A stretch of DNA of 64,000 nucleotides from contig NZ_JBGEDP010000003.1 in NCBI RefSeq assembly GCF_041206865.1, positions 81,954 to 145,953 of the forward strand, read 5' to 3'. Made by a program: the position numbers and the translations under genes. Positions 36,697 through 45,500 of this stretch are shown piece by piece (the stretch's first letter is position 1; the number at the start of each line of letters is the position of its first letter). This DNA is from Mycobacterium sp. HUMS_12744610. GTDB taxonomy: Bacteria > Actinomycetota > Actinomycetes > Mycobacteriales > Mycobacteriaceae. The notes below the pieces were generated by a model that was not told the DNA's origin, ran no database searches, and saw only the letters and a list, made by a program, of their open reading frames with translations.

Positions 36697-37034
36697 GGTG
36701 TGTCCCTTTCAGGCTGGGGTCGCTACCCGCGCGCCAGCAGTAGAGCACACAAGTAGGACAGTTAATTGCGGCCAGTAATCCCTGACGGCAACAGCGCAGG
36801 TAGTAGGCCATGACGCGGTGCTGACACATGCACTAAGCGATACGGCAAGAACAGCAAGGGCAATAGGCGGCGCATACGACAACACATAACACGGTAGGCG
36901 ATACGCGCATAAGTAACTATCGTGTTGTGTGAATGCTCACGCGCGACGTGATCATTGCGGCCTTCTTCCGGGCGACATGTCAGAGCCGTTTGGCGCTGGT
37001 TACGTCACAGTGACGGAACGGAGGTCAGCCCGCG

Positions 37035-37084
37035 CTCCCCCACAGCCTGCTCTCCCCCACAGCCTGCTCTCCCCCACTCCTGCT
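37035..37084 (+). repeat. Three tandem 17-bp repeats (iteron-like)
   Basis: CTCCCCCACAGCCTGCT occurs at 37035-37051 and again directly at 37052-37068, followed by a 16-nt degenerate third copy at 37069-37084. Head-to-tail repeats of this size beside partition genes are typical of iterons or centromere repeats bound by Rep or Par proteins. Confidence 0.8.
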
Positions 37085-37127
37085 GACTCGTGGGACCCGA
37101 TGGGCGAATTCACGGAAACGACGGAAG

Positions 37128-37144
37128 CGATGCACGGTGCATCG
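37128..37144. promoter_or_regulatory. Candidate ParB site 1 (upstream of parB)
   Basis: Perfect palindrome CGATGCAC-G-GTGCATCG. Its core GATGCA-nnn-TGCATC is repeated at two further places around parB and parA and was not noticed elsewhere in the window. Likely a parS centromere or an autoregulatory operator for ParB. Confidence 0.6.
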
Positions 37145-37202
37145 TTACCGCGACACGAGCGGGAACGCTTGCATGAGCCAGCCTCGGCCCGTAGCCTCCA
37201 AA

Positions 37203-37219
37203 TACAGTTAATAACTGTA
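37203..37219. promoter_or_regulatory. 17-bp palindrome in the parB leader (operator candidate)
   Basis: TACAGTTA-A-TAACTGTA, a perfect inverted repeat ending 18 bp before the parB start. It is AT-rich and probably overlaps the promoter or transcript start. It differs from the GATGCA sites, so it may bind a different regulator, for example the ribbon-helix-helix protein. Confidence 0.55.
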
Positions 37220-37237
37220 AAAAATCGAGGAGGCCAC

Positions 37238-38926
37238 GTGCCACAGGCAACCACCGCCAAAGCGGGCCAGCGTACGGCCCGCAAATCAGGCATCCGAAAG
37301 AAGACCGCAAACCGCTTCGCCGAACTCGCCGGCGGCGACGACCTCGACATCGACGAACCCGCGGTGAGAGCGGGTGATGCGTCCGTTGATGACGACGGGC
37401 TCATCGTCGCGCTGTCATCGTCGGTACCGCTGGGCGACGCGGCGACAAGGGTGGTGCACATTCCAGTCGCCGATCTCGCTCCCCATCCATTCAACGACCC
37501 AGGGCGCAGTCAACCGCAACCCGGCGACGCCAAGTGGGACGAATTACTGAATGGCGTGCGCGCCAACGGAGTTCGCCTACCCGTGCTGGTCGTCCCTAGA
37601 AAGGCCTTCGCCGCGGCGCGTCCCGCCGCAACCACGCAGATCCCGGGCGACGCGAAATACATCCTCGTCTACGGGCATCGTCGACGGATCGCGGCGATTG
37701 AGGCCGGCCGGGAGACTATTCCGGCCGTCGTCGACGAAGACATCATGACCGACGACGGCGACCTCGACGCCATGGCCGCGGAAAACCTTGGGCGCCAGGA
37801 CTTGTCGGAGTTGGCGGAGGCCAACCTGTTCGCGCGATACTCCGAACTAGGCCTGACCCAGCGCCAGATCGCCACGCGGTTGGGCATCAACCAGGCCACC
37901 GTGTCGCGCCGCTTGGCCTTGCTGCTGATGGCGCCGCAAGTCCGCCAGGCTGTCGAAGACGGGAAGGTGCGGGCAGCCGACGCGGCCGCGCTCGCTGGAG
38001 CGCTGCCCTACGGTCCGCACCGACGCTGGCAGTGGCAGGCCAACGAGGATCCCGACCAAGACACCGAACAACGCCGCCGCGAGCAAGAGTTGGCGCTACG
38101 ACTGATGCTGGCCCGCGATATGGTCGCCACCCGCGCCGCCGAATGGGTAATCGCCGAGAGGCAGGCACGGGCACAAGCCGACGAATGGGGGGTTCGTCTC
38201 GTCGACGATCCTCGGTCTGAATTGGGGGAGCGGTTCTACGAATACCGCGTCACGGACTACGCCGGCCAGGACGGTCTGATCGGGGCTATCGACCCCGCGC
38301 AGGGAACCTTGGTTCTGTACGCACGGCCCACCCGAGATGCGACCACCCAGGCCGACGACGCCGAAATCGGCACCGAAGCGGAGACATCAGGAGGACGCCA
38401 GAGCAGCCCGGAGCAGGCGGCAGACGCCGCGGCTGACAGCTCCCGCACCCCCGACCCGCACGGCGATACCGCAGCGGGGGAGCAGGCCTCCAACGGCCAA
38501 GAAGCGTCGGCGGCCGACGACGCGATCGCCGAAGGGCGCCGGGCCGATGCGAAAGCCGCCGCGGCGGCGCAGGCGCATCGCCGGCAGGCATGCGCCGCGT
38601 TGATCGCCGAACCGGTGGCCAAGCTGGAGTTGCTGAAGATCCTGATCAATCAGTACCTGTCGGGCGTTGCGGCGCGGGCCGGGACCTCGGCAGTGACGGC
38701 GCTACTGCAGGACTGGGACGCTCACGTCGAAGGCAACAATGAGAAGGCGCGGCTCACCCGCACATGGCACCGGGCGGTCGCTGCCGCAGAACTGCATACC
38801 AGCGAACTCAAAGACAAGGCCTGGGACGACGATGCGGTCGACCACGTCAGACTCCTCGTCGACCGCGTCGGCTATCAACCCACCGCCTGGGAACAGGCAC
38901 AACTAGACCTTGCTGAGGCTAATTGA
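37238..38926 (+). CDS. parB: ParB partition protein
   Basis: 562 residues. A ParB/Spo0J nuclease-like domain contains HPFNDPGR and the arginine-rich YGHRRRIAAIEAGRETIPAVV. It is followed by LGLTQRQIATRLGINQATVSRRLALL, a clear helix-turn-helix for parS binding. A long acidic linker and a helical C-terminus come after. GTG 37238 is chosen because GAGGAGG lies just before it; the longer frame to 36929 crosses the repeats. Candidate binding palindromes lie before and after the gene. Gene order parB-parA is reversed relative to most loci. Confidence 0.85.
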   Translation: MPQATTAKAGQRTARKSGIRKKTANRFAELAGGDDLDIDEPAVRAGDASVDDDGLIVALSSSVPLGDAATRVVHIPVADLAPHPFNDPGRSQPQPGDAKWDELLNGVRANGVRLPVLVVPRKAFAAARPAATTQIPGDAKYILVYGHRRRIAAIEAGRETIPAVVDEDIMTDDGDLDAMAAENLGRQDLSELAEANLFARYSELGLTQRQIATRLGINQATVSRRLALLLMAPQVRQAVEDGKVRAADAAALAGALPYGPHRRWQWQANEDPDQDTEQRRREQELALRLMLARDMVATRAAEWVIAERQARAQADEWGVRLVDDPRSELGERFYEYRVTDYAGQDGLIGAIDPAQGTLVLYARPTRDATTQADDAEIGTEAETSGGRQSSPEQAADAAADSSRTPDPHGDTAAGEQASNGQEASAADDAIAEGRRADAKAAAAAQAHRRQACAALIAEPVAKLELLKILINQYLSGVAARAGTSAVTALLQDWDAHVEGNNEKARLTRTWHRAVAAAELHTSELKDKAWDDDAVDHVRLLVDRVGYQPTAWEQAQLDLAEAN

Positions 38927-38939
38927 TGCACGATGCATC
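38925..38939. promoter_or_regulatory. Candidate ParB site 2 (parB-parA gap)
   Basis: GATGCA-CGA-TGCATC, overlapping the parB stop codon. Same core as sites 1 and 3. With site 3 it fills the 101-bp gap before parA, the place expected for centromere or autoregulatory sites. Confidence 0.6.
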
Positions 38940-38970
38940 GATTGACCCACGGGCAACACGCGACCGTTTA

Positions 38971-38985
38971 GATGCACCATGCATC
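38971..38985. promoter_or_regulatory. Candidate ParB site 3 (parB-parA gap)
   Basis: GATGCA-CCA-TGCATC, 46 bp from site 2, on the opposite side of a GC-rich spacer. The arms of all three sites are identical while the central triplet varies (CGG, CGA, CCA), the behaviour expected of a protein-binding dyad. Confidence 0.6.
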
Positions 38986-39027
38986 AAATGCAACACCAGT
39001 TAACTTCATCGAAGGGGAAAGATCTCT

Positions 39028-39951
39028 ATGCCCACCTCGCCTGCCTCCACCGCCTCGCCACGTCCCAACCAGACCATCTACGCGGTTGCCAACGTGGCCG
39101 GCAGCTGCGGTAAAACAACCACCGCTGTCAACCTCGCCATCGCCCTCGCAGCCCAGGGAGTGCGGGTACGCATCATCGACCTGGATCCGCAGGCCAACGG
39201 CAGCACACAACTGGGATATCCCGGGCGAACCGCGGACGTCACGATCGCCGACGTCCTGCGCGAGCAAGTCAGTATCGACGACGCTGAACGGCCCGCCCGG
39301 GTGCGAGTCGAAATCGACTACAACACCGGCAAACCGATCTACAGCGACGACCCTGCCAGCCTGATTGCCAACCTGACGATCGTGCCGGCGGTCCGGTCAA
39401 CACTCGACCAAGTCACCATTGAACTCAACAGCGCGGGCTTGGAAGGCATCATGCGCCTGCGTGACGCGTTGGAAAACGCCACCCCGGCCGATGTCACGTT
39501 GATCGACTCGCCCGGCACGATGAGCGTGCTAGTCACCAACGCGCTCATCGCGACCACCATCGAGCAAAAACCCCCACCGGGTTCCTGGGGCGTGATCACC
39601 TGCACCAAACCGGCCGGCAAGGAAGCCGAAGGGATCCAAGAACTCGTCAAGCAGCTGTCGATCCTCAAAAGGCGCGTCCAGCTTGATGTTCCGCTGCTGG
39701 CCATCGTGCCGTGCGCAGTTCCTGAGCGCGGGCTGGTGTACCAGGATCAGCTGGGATACCTCAAAGACGGCTTCGGCGAACTCGTCACCCCCATCGTTCG
39801 CCGCAGCGCCATCGTCGACGAGGCGTACTCCGATTATCTGCCAGTTTCACTGGTTGGGTACCGAGCCAAACCAATCATCAGCGACTATAGCGAGGTGCTC
39901 GCACATCTCCAGAAACAAGGCCTGTTCCGCCCCACGGCCGTCAATGCCTAG
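39028..39951 (+). CDS. parA: ParA partition ATPase with altered P-loop
   Basis: 307 residues. The P-loop NVAGSCGKTTT (24-32) aligns with KGGxGKTT but has Ala24 and Ser26 where ParA proteins carry the signature Lys and a Gly. Other ParA marks are intact: VRIIDLDPQANGS (Walker A') and VTLIDSPGT (Walker B). It would drive plasmid positioning with ParB. GAAGGGGAAAG precedes the ATG. The missing signature Lys normally contributes to the ATP sandwich dimer, so the mechanism may differ or another residue may replace it. Confidence 0.85.
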   Translation: MPTSPASTASPRPNQTIYAVANVAGSCGKTTTAVNLAIALAAQGVRVRIIDLDPQANGSTQLGYPGRTADVTIADVLREQVSIDDAERPARVRVEIDYNTGKPIYSDDPASLIANLTIVPAVRSTLDQVTIELNSAGLEGIMRLRDALENATPADVTLIDSPGTMSVLVTNALIATTIEQKPPPGSWGVITCTKPAGKEAEGIQELVKQLSILKRRVQLDVPLLAIVPCAVPERGLVYQDQLGYLKDGFGELVTPIVRRSAIVDEAYSDYLPVSLVGYRAKPIISDYSEVLAHLQKQGLFRPTAVNA

Positions 39952-40192
39952 CAGCAATGACGACCACTTGCAGCCAGGGTCGTCCTTCAGCACCGTCAGC
40001 ATCCCGACCGTGCTGCACCAGCGGGCCCGCGCCGCGGTACGCATCGTCCGACGAGCCACCGGCCGACGGTACACAATCGCGCAGTTCTACCGCGAAGCTA
40101 TCCGGGCGCAGCTCACCGTCATCTCGCACGATTATCACCAAGGACGCGAAATTGAGCCCGACGCAGAACCTCTCGACCGCGGTCGGCCGTAG
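39944..40192 (+). CDS. Small ribbon-helix-helix-like partition accessory protein
   Basis: 82 residues starting inside the parA end (ATG 39944, parA stop 39951). FSTVSIPTVLHQRARAAVRIVRRATGRRYTIAQFYREAIRAQL gives strand, helix, turn, helix: a ribbon-helix-helix pattern as in ParG-type centromere-binding proteins. The overlap implies coupled expression with ParA. A hairpin that could end the operon follows at 40229. Confidence 0.65.
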   Translation: MPSSNDDHLQPGSSFSTVSIPTVLHQRARAAVRIVRRATGRRYTIAQFYREAIRAQLTVISHDYHQGREIEPDAEPLDRGRP

Positions 40193-40228
40193 TTCCGACA
40201 CATGCGCCGCTGCTTAGGGGAGCAGCCG

Positions 40229-40253
40229 GGACGGAAAACGTAACTGTCCGTCC
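40229..40253 (+). terminator. Hairpin after the par operon
   Basis: GGACGG (40229-40234) pairs with CCGTCC (40248-40253) around a 13-nt A-rich loop. Short for a terminator, and no T-run follows. It lies in the 112-bp gap between the par operon and the next gene and is the only structure seen there. Confidence 0.35.
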
Positions 40254-40304
40254 TCACGGTGATACTGACAGCCACCGCGCCGACGATCGCCCAGAGGAGA
40301 CCCT

Positions 40305-41597
40305 ATGTCCGCGCAATGGCCCGAATGGTCCCCAGTGCCAACCACCCTTGGAGACGGCACACCTGCCGTTCGCGAGGCCGGGATGGACGACCTGCTGCTC
40401 GATCCGGCCGACGAGCTGCCCGACCACAACCCCGCACCGTCCCGGCTGGTTATTGCGCCCGACATTCGTGCCCCACTCGAGCATCCCTACAGCGGCGCTG
40501 ACGTCATTCTGGCGCTGCCGAGATCCGACGCCATCGACCCCACCGCGGTGCCGGCCGATCTGGCCGCCAAAGCCGCGGCTTACGGTGACGACCTGCACTG
40601 CGTGAGTGAATCCAGCGAACGCCGTCGCCCACAGAAGGGCCTACGCGGCATTGTGACCCGGCTCGCTGTGCCCGTACGCGATCGGTTCATCGTGGGAGCA
40701 ACTGCGGCCACCGGCGCTGTAGGTGCCCCGATCGCGGCGACCTACACCAGCTCGCCGCTCTACGCACTGGGCGCAGCAATCGTGGTCGCTGGCTTCTTGC
40801 TCACTTGGCAGTCAGTCAGCAGAGACATCTCTAGACTGTGGGGGCGTCCGCGCCCGCTGTACAGCGACACCGAGGTGGAAGCGCTGCAAAACGCCTCAAC
40901 CGAATGGCCAGTGATACCCGACGACCTCGATCGGTATCCCAACCACACTGTGCTACGCCAAGAATGGAACAGCCACTGGCCCTGGAATAGCTACCCGCCA
41001 CTGCATCTTCGCGGTGCCGCGATAGTGTGGCGCGAACCGCATTTGGTAGCCATCGCCAATTTGATCGGCCGTGACATCGCAGCCAGTGCAGCGTGGCGCA
41101 GCGAACTGTTTGACCTCCACCGGGTCCGCATCGACCTCGATCAGACCCTGACCGATATCAACCTGCGTGCCCACCGCATCTGGCGAGCTCGGGCCAACCT
41201 CGTTCCACCCCCATCGGACAGTCCCGAGGACCCGGTCGCTCGGCGCAACAACGAAATCCTCGACGCCGCCGAAAAAGCTTGGGACGCCTTGGTGGAACTG
41301 GTCCGCCAACTGATCGAATACCAAAAACAGCTAGCACCGATCAACGCCATGGTTGCAGAAATCGCAGCCCTAGAACTGAGCGCAACCAAAGTCACCGACG
41401 ACGCCGTGCGCCAACTGGCCATCGACGCCGCCTCAACCGCATACAAGACCGACACCATCACAGCCGCCACCGCCGAACTCACTGAACTCAAGGCCAATCT
41501 GACTGCCAGACTGGAATTTCTACGCCAGGCCCTTACCGAGCCCGACAACATTCTTCCGATCACCGCGCGCGGTCCCCACCCCGCAGCAGGCCGATGA
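40305..41597 (+). CDS. Hypothetical membrane protein with helical C-terminus
   Basis: 430 residues. A soluble N-terminal third (Pro/Asp-rich), then two adjacent membrane helices at about 125-165 (RFIVGATAATGAVGAPIAATYTS... ALGAAIVVAGFLLTW), then a long helical and partly coiled region rich in Leu/Ala/Glu to the end. GAGGAGA precedes the ATG by 4 nt. No family recognised. Lies between the par and tap-like loci; a membrane-bound maintenance or exclusion role is speculation. Confidence 0.65.
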   Translation: MSAQWPEWSPVPTTLGDGTPAVREAGMDDLLLDPADELPDHNPAPSRLVIAPDIRAPLEHPYSGADVILALPRSDAIDPTAVPADLAAKAAAYGDDLHCVSESSERRRPQKGLRGIVTRLAVPVRDRFIVGATAATGAVGAPIAATYTSSPLYALGAAIVVAGFLLTWQSVSRDISRLWGRPRPLYSDTEVEALQNASTEWPVIPDDLDRYPNHTVLRQEWNSHWPWNSYPPLHLRGAAIVWREPHLVAIANLIGRDIAASAAWRSELFDLHRVRIDLDQTLTDINLRAHRIWRARANLVPPPSDSPEDPVARRNNEILDAAEKAWDALVELVRQLIEYQKQLAPINAMVAEIAALELSATKVTDDAVRQLAIDAASTAYKTDTITAATAELTELKANLTARLEFLRQALTEPDNILPITARGPHPAAGR

Positions 41598-41605
41598 AGC
41601 GGCGT

Positions 41606-41983
41606 TCACAGTGGCGTGACGGCCCGGGCCGAGCACCACTGGCGGATCGCGAGCTTGCCGGCGCGGTTCCCGGTCGGGACGTCACACGTGACCAACGCCA
41701 GCCAGCCGCCTCGTGTGGACTGCGCCCAAGCGTGAAGAAGCCCGGGCACCTGGGCGTTAAAGCAGAGACCCTCGGCCTTGATACGCATCGCCACCGCATC
41801 GCGTCGAAACCGATCATCAGGGTTGGCGATGAGGCGGCTCAAGTCCACCAAAATCGGCCGAGGAGGAGTCACCACACGCCGAGGTGCCGGCGGCATGGTC
41901 ACAGGCCAGTCTTCGAACATCGGCGCCATCTCCAGCTGCATACAGGGGTTGTCACCGAACTGTAGTCGAACGTATGTGCGCAT
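41606..41983 (-). CDS. Hypothetical protein
   Basis: 125 residues on the - strand: VRLQFGDNPCMQLEMAPMFEDWP, a Pro-rich linker, then IKAEGLCFNAQVPGLLHAWAQSTRGGWLALVTCDVPTGN. The second half reads like a compact folded domain; the + strand alternative here is Arg/His/Pro-rich and shadow-like, which is why the - strand is preferred. It is the only - strand gene between parB and csf3. Family unknown. Confidence 0.5.
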   Translation of the reverse strand: MRTYVRLQFGDNPCMQLEMAPMFEDWPVTMPPAPRRVVTPPRPILVDLSRLIANPDDRFRRDAVAMRIKAEGLCFNAQVPGLLHAWAQSTRGGWLALVTCDVPTGNRAGKLAIRQWCSARAVTPL

Positions 41984-42052
41984 TACCGCTGCAATTATTC
42001 CGGCCTACGGCGTGGACGCCCCGCGACGGGCGGGGTTTCACAAGGAAAGGTT

Positions 42053-42142
42053 GTGGGCACGCACAAGCACTGCTTGTACCTGTCCGTGGTGCTCGATAAC
42101 ATCGGCGGCATGTCAGAGCTGCGGCCCGACGAGGTGAACTGA
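42053..42142 (+). CDS. Possible 29-residue small ORF coupled to the tap operon
   Basis: GTG 42053 is preceded by AAGGAAAGG and reads VGTHKHCLYLSVVLDNIGG... to TGA 42140-42142, which overlaps the next gene's ATG (TGATG). Good SD and a coupling overlap suggest translation, perhaps as a leader peptide. A GC-rich hairpin (CCCCGC-GACGG-GCGGGG) lies just upstream. No family. Confidence 0.4.
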   Translation: MGTHKHCLYLSVVLDNIGGMSELRPDEVN

Positions 42143-42534
42143 TGACGACTGGTGATCCGACCGTCGCGCTCATTCAAGCTGCGGCACAACGAGATGCCGA
42201 ATCATTTGCCGCCAAGATGGCTAATTCTTCGTTGGACGCTGCGGTAGATGTCTGGCTGCGTCGCGTCGCTAGGCGCAAAGTCACCCCTGCCCAGCGTGCG
42301 CGGCTGGTGAAGGGTGTCGAACGTGGGGACGCGGCAGAGACCAAGGTCGTGCAACTCACCCGTGCGGCGTTGTTACGGGCGGCGGGGCTCGATGATCGGC
42401 CGGCGGCCGCGGCGGCGCTGGCCGCAGGGGCCACCTACACCGAAGTGGGTGCTGTGCTCGGGATGACGCAGCAGGGTGCCAGCGCCCGGATGCGTCCCTA
42501 CCGTGACACCGCGCAGGTGGGTGGGACGCCATGA
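42142..42534 (+). CDS. Small HTH-like protein, first main gene of the tap-tpg operon
   Basis: 130 residues, helical throughout. The C-terminal part (AAAALAAGATYTEVGAVLGMTQQGASARMRPY) has a clear sigma-like or winged helix-turn-helix, so DNA binding is likely. Its stop overlaps the tap-like start (ATGA at 42531), placing it in the telomere-maintenance operon. Could be a regulator of the operon or a DNA-binding partner of the telomere complex. Confidence 0.65.
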   Translation: MTTGDPTVALIQAAAQRDAESFAAKMANSSLDAAVDVWLRRVARRKVTPAQRARLVKGVERGDAAETKVVQLTRAALLRAAGLDDRPAAAAALAAGATYTEVGAVLGMTQQGASARMRPYRDTAQVGGTP

Positions 42535-45500
42535 GCGCAGCCGCCGACATCGGGCGCCACGTCTTGATCATCACCGCGACAGGGTCATTCACCGTGGCGG
42601 GCCGATCGGTGCACAGCGCCCCGGTCGACACGGCCGACAAGCTTGGCAAGCTGATCTTGTGGGTGCGCGGACGCGGTGGCCTTCGGCCGATACCGGGCCA
42701 TAGCGACGAGCCTGGGCACGGGCGGGTATGGGTGGTCGGTGGAGCGGTAGCGCTGCTGACTGGCGCGCAGGACGGCCACTCCGGCGATCCGGCAGAGCAC
42801 CTCGGGCGTGCGTTGGGTCCGCTTGTCGACGACGGGTGGGAGCTGCGCGGCGGACCGGGCAAGACGCTGGTGCTGGCGCATGGCCGTGGTCCCCAGCGGG
42901 TGGCCGTGGAGGTACTGGCCGAGCAGCAGCCGTGGCTGGCTCTCGGCGATGAGTCGATCGCCAATGATGCCAGCGAACTCGGCCGCCGGCTGGGCCGCTG
43001 GTATGCCACCTTCGGTGTGCTGCCGGGACCCAACGGCGCCGTCTCGGGGTCCGTGCTCGCCGATGTCGTGATGGCCGGCCGGACTGAGCGAGGCCGCGGG
43101 GCGGTGGTCTCAGGGCCCGGATTACTGCCGTCCTGGGCCGCACCAGAGTTACGGATCCAACCCGCGTGGGCTGCTACCGCCGAGCAGGTAGAGCGCGAGT
43201 TTCAGCACTGTGACGAATTGGTGTGCCTCACCCAAGAAAGCCCGACGCTGGCGTCGGCAGGCATGCTCACGTTCGGGTACGGGACACCGGAGCCCCTCGA
43301 TGCAAGTGCCGCGGTCGCTGCCGCGCCAGCGACCAAAAAGCCATTCGGCTTATGGCTGGTGGAGCTACCGGCGGCAGAGGAGTTGAACCTGCCGAAATCG
43401 CTGCCGCTGCCGCACCCACAAATGGCCGCCGACCATCGCGTTCAGGCCTGGGTGACCACCGAGGATCTTGATGGACTGACCAAGCCCACCCGCGACGGCG
43501 GCGCTGGCCTGACCGTCGAGCAGCTCGGCATCAGCGAAGCGATCGTGTGGCCGCATAAAGCTCGGATCCTGGAAGCCTGGGCCAAACGAATAAGAGAGGC
43601 CCGAGAGGCCTTCACCGGCGATGAACCGATGCTGGCATTGGTCGACGCTGCAGCGAGCGACTACCTGGCAGCACTCGCCGACCCCGGCATGTGGACCGGT
43701 GACGACATGGGCCACCACTTCCAACCGGTGTGGGCCGCGGCGATCGCCACCCACATCCGGTACCGGGGACGCCGGGCCGCAATGCGGATCTCGCGTGAAT
43801 ACCACACCTGGCCGCTCTACATTGACGGCCCCTCGATGGTGTACGGCCCCGCCCGCCCAGAAGAAGGAAGTACGCCAGTTGACCTGTCCGACACGCACAC
43901 TCGGCTTGGACGCCTAGTCACCATTGCGCGCGCCGATCTGACTGAGAACGCGATTCTGGCCATGCTGATGGCCGAATCGACCGCAGACGTTTCTGCGGCG
44001 CTCTCCGCGGCACTCGGTGTGCCACTCGCGACTCGTGGACACGTCGAATCCGTCATCGTCGAGCGCCCGCGTGGCACAACACCTGTCGCTGATGACGCGA
44101 CCGGTGATAGTGCCGAACCACAGCCTGATAACGGGCGGGGCGTCGACAGCGTTACCGACCCAGTGGGTTCCGCGGAGAGTGAGCCCGCGCCCGCAGGCAA
44201 GCTCCCTTCGGCCGCTGCCGCACCACCGCGGCGCCGTGGCGCGGACAGCTCCGACGTCTCACTGGGCGGGGACCCGGCCGCGGTCTTGCACATCGACGGG
44301 CTGTGGATGCCTGATCGGACCAAACATGAAGTAGTCAACGGCAATGCGCATATCGGCCAGGTCGCCGAACTGGTCTACACAAACGATCTCGGGTATCAAC
44401 TGACACGGGAATCCGATGAGCCAGGGCAGATTTGGCTGACTGAAGAGATGTGCCGGGCTTTCGGTATCGACGTCGACGCAGTTTTGGAGAAAAAACCCAA
44501 GGACCGCGACGCAGTTATTCGGGAGGTCACCGAGGGCCTTCCCTTTGTCACTGAAGCGATATCGCAGGGGTGGCGGCTCGGCGGCGCCGGTCCCGATGCC
44601 ACCGCCACCCGACTGGGGGTCTGGACCAGGGTGTATCACGAAGGCCACCACCGAAAAGGTGTCTGGGTTGTGCTGATTCCTGGGATGGCCAGCGACGGTG
44701 ACTCACTGCAGGACGTTCGCAACGTACCGGTATTGGTGGGCGCGCACACCGAAGACGGGATCGAAGTACCACCGCCAGACCAGATCGCTCGTCGGCTGAA
44801 GCTGTTCGCCGATGCGATGCGTTTCCCGTGGAAGGTCAACCCAGGCGTGACCGCCATCGACCTCATGGTGGCGACCCGGCCGAAAGGCACCAAGCGCAAA
44901 GACTGGTGCAACGGGCCGCTCGCGCCATCGACGTTCGAAATCCCGTTCAACGTCAACGACGTTGAACGGGATTTCAACTGGACCCGGCAACCCACGGCCG
45001 ATGAGCGCAAATGCCGCTACGTCCACGCTTATGACCGCGGTGGCTCGTATCCTGCGGCGATCGCCGGATTGGAACTGCCGATCGGCGACCCCGTCCATCA
45101 CCCCGACGGATCGGCCTTCCAGGATCCGGCGGCGTTGGAGGAACTCCTCGCCGCGCCGGGACTGGTGACAATCATCGTCCCCGAACCGGCGGATTGGCGG
45201 GTGCCATTCCTGTTGAACCCGGCCGGTTTACAGTTCACAACCCCGAAGCCAGTCACCACTGCCCGCCTGCAGCAAGCAGTGAAACTCGGCTACACCCCGA
45301 CCATCGTGGAGGCATATAGCTGGCCCAACCACGGTCGGATCCTGCGAGGCTTCTACGAGCGGGTGCGAGATGCTTCCACTGTGCTAGACACCGATGACTC
45401 CGACGCCCAGGCCGCCCGTGATCAATCCAAGATGGTGCGCAGCGTCGGGATCGGACTCATGGGTTCAGACGAGCATATGAAGGGCAAAACCGGCTATGAC

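Larger units (their letters stand above)
36697..37237. other. Repeat-rich control region between ESX-P and par operons
   Basis: 540 bp without a convincing gene, lower in GC than its flanks in places. It contains recurring short words (GCGATACG at two sites, TAGGCG at two sites), a palindrome CGTCAC-A-GTGACG at 37003-37015, tandem 17-bp repeats at 37035-37084, the parS-like palindrome at 37128-37144, and the 17-bp palindrome at 37203-37219 just before parB. It should hold divergent promoters and perhaps the partition centromere or an origin. An open frame through it (from 36929) is rejected as a parB start. Confidence 0.6.

Noticed and set aside
36929-37237. N-terminal extension of ParB
   Set aside because: It runs through tandem repeats and palindromes and lacks a SD, while GTG 37238 has GAGGAGG.
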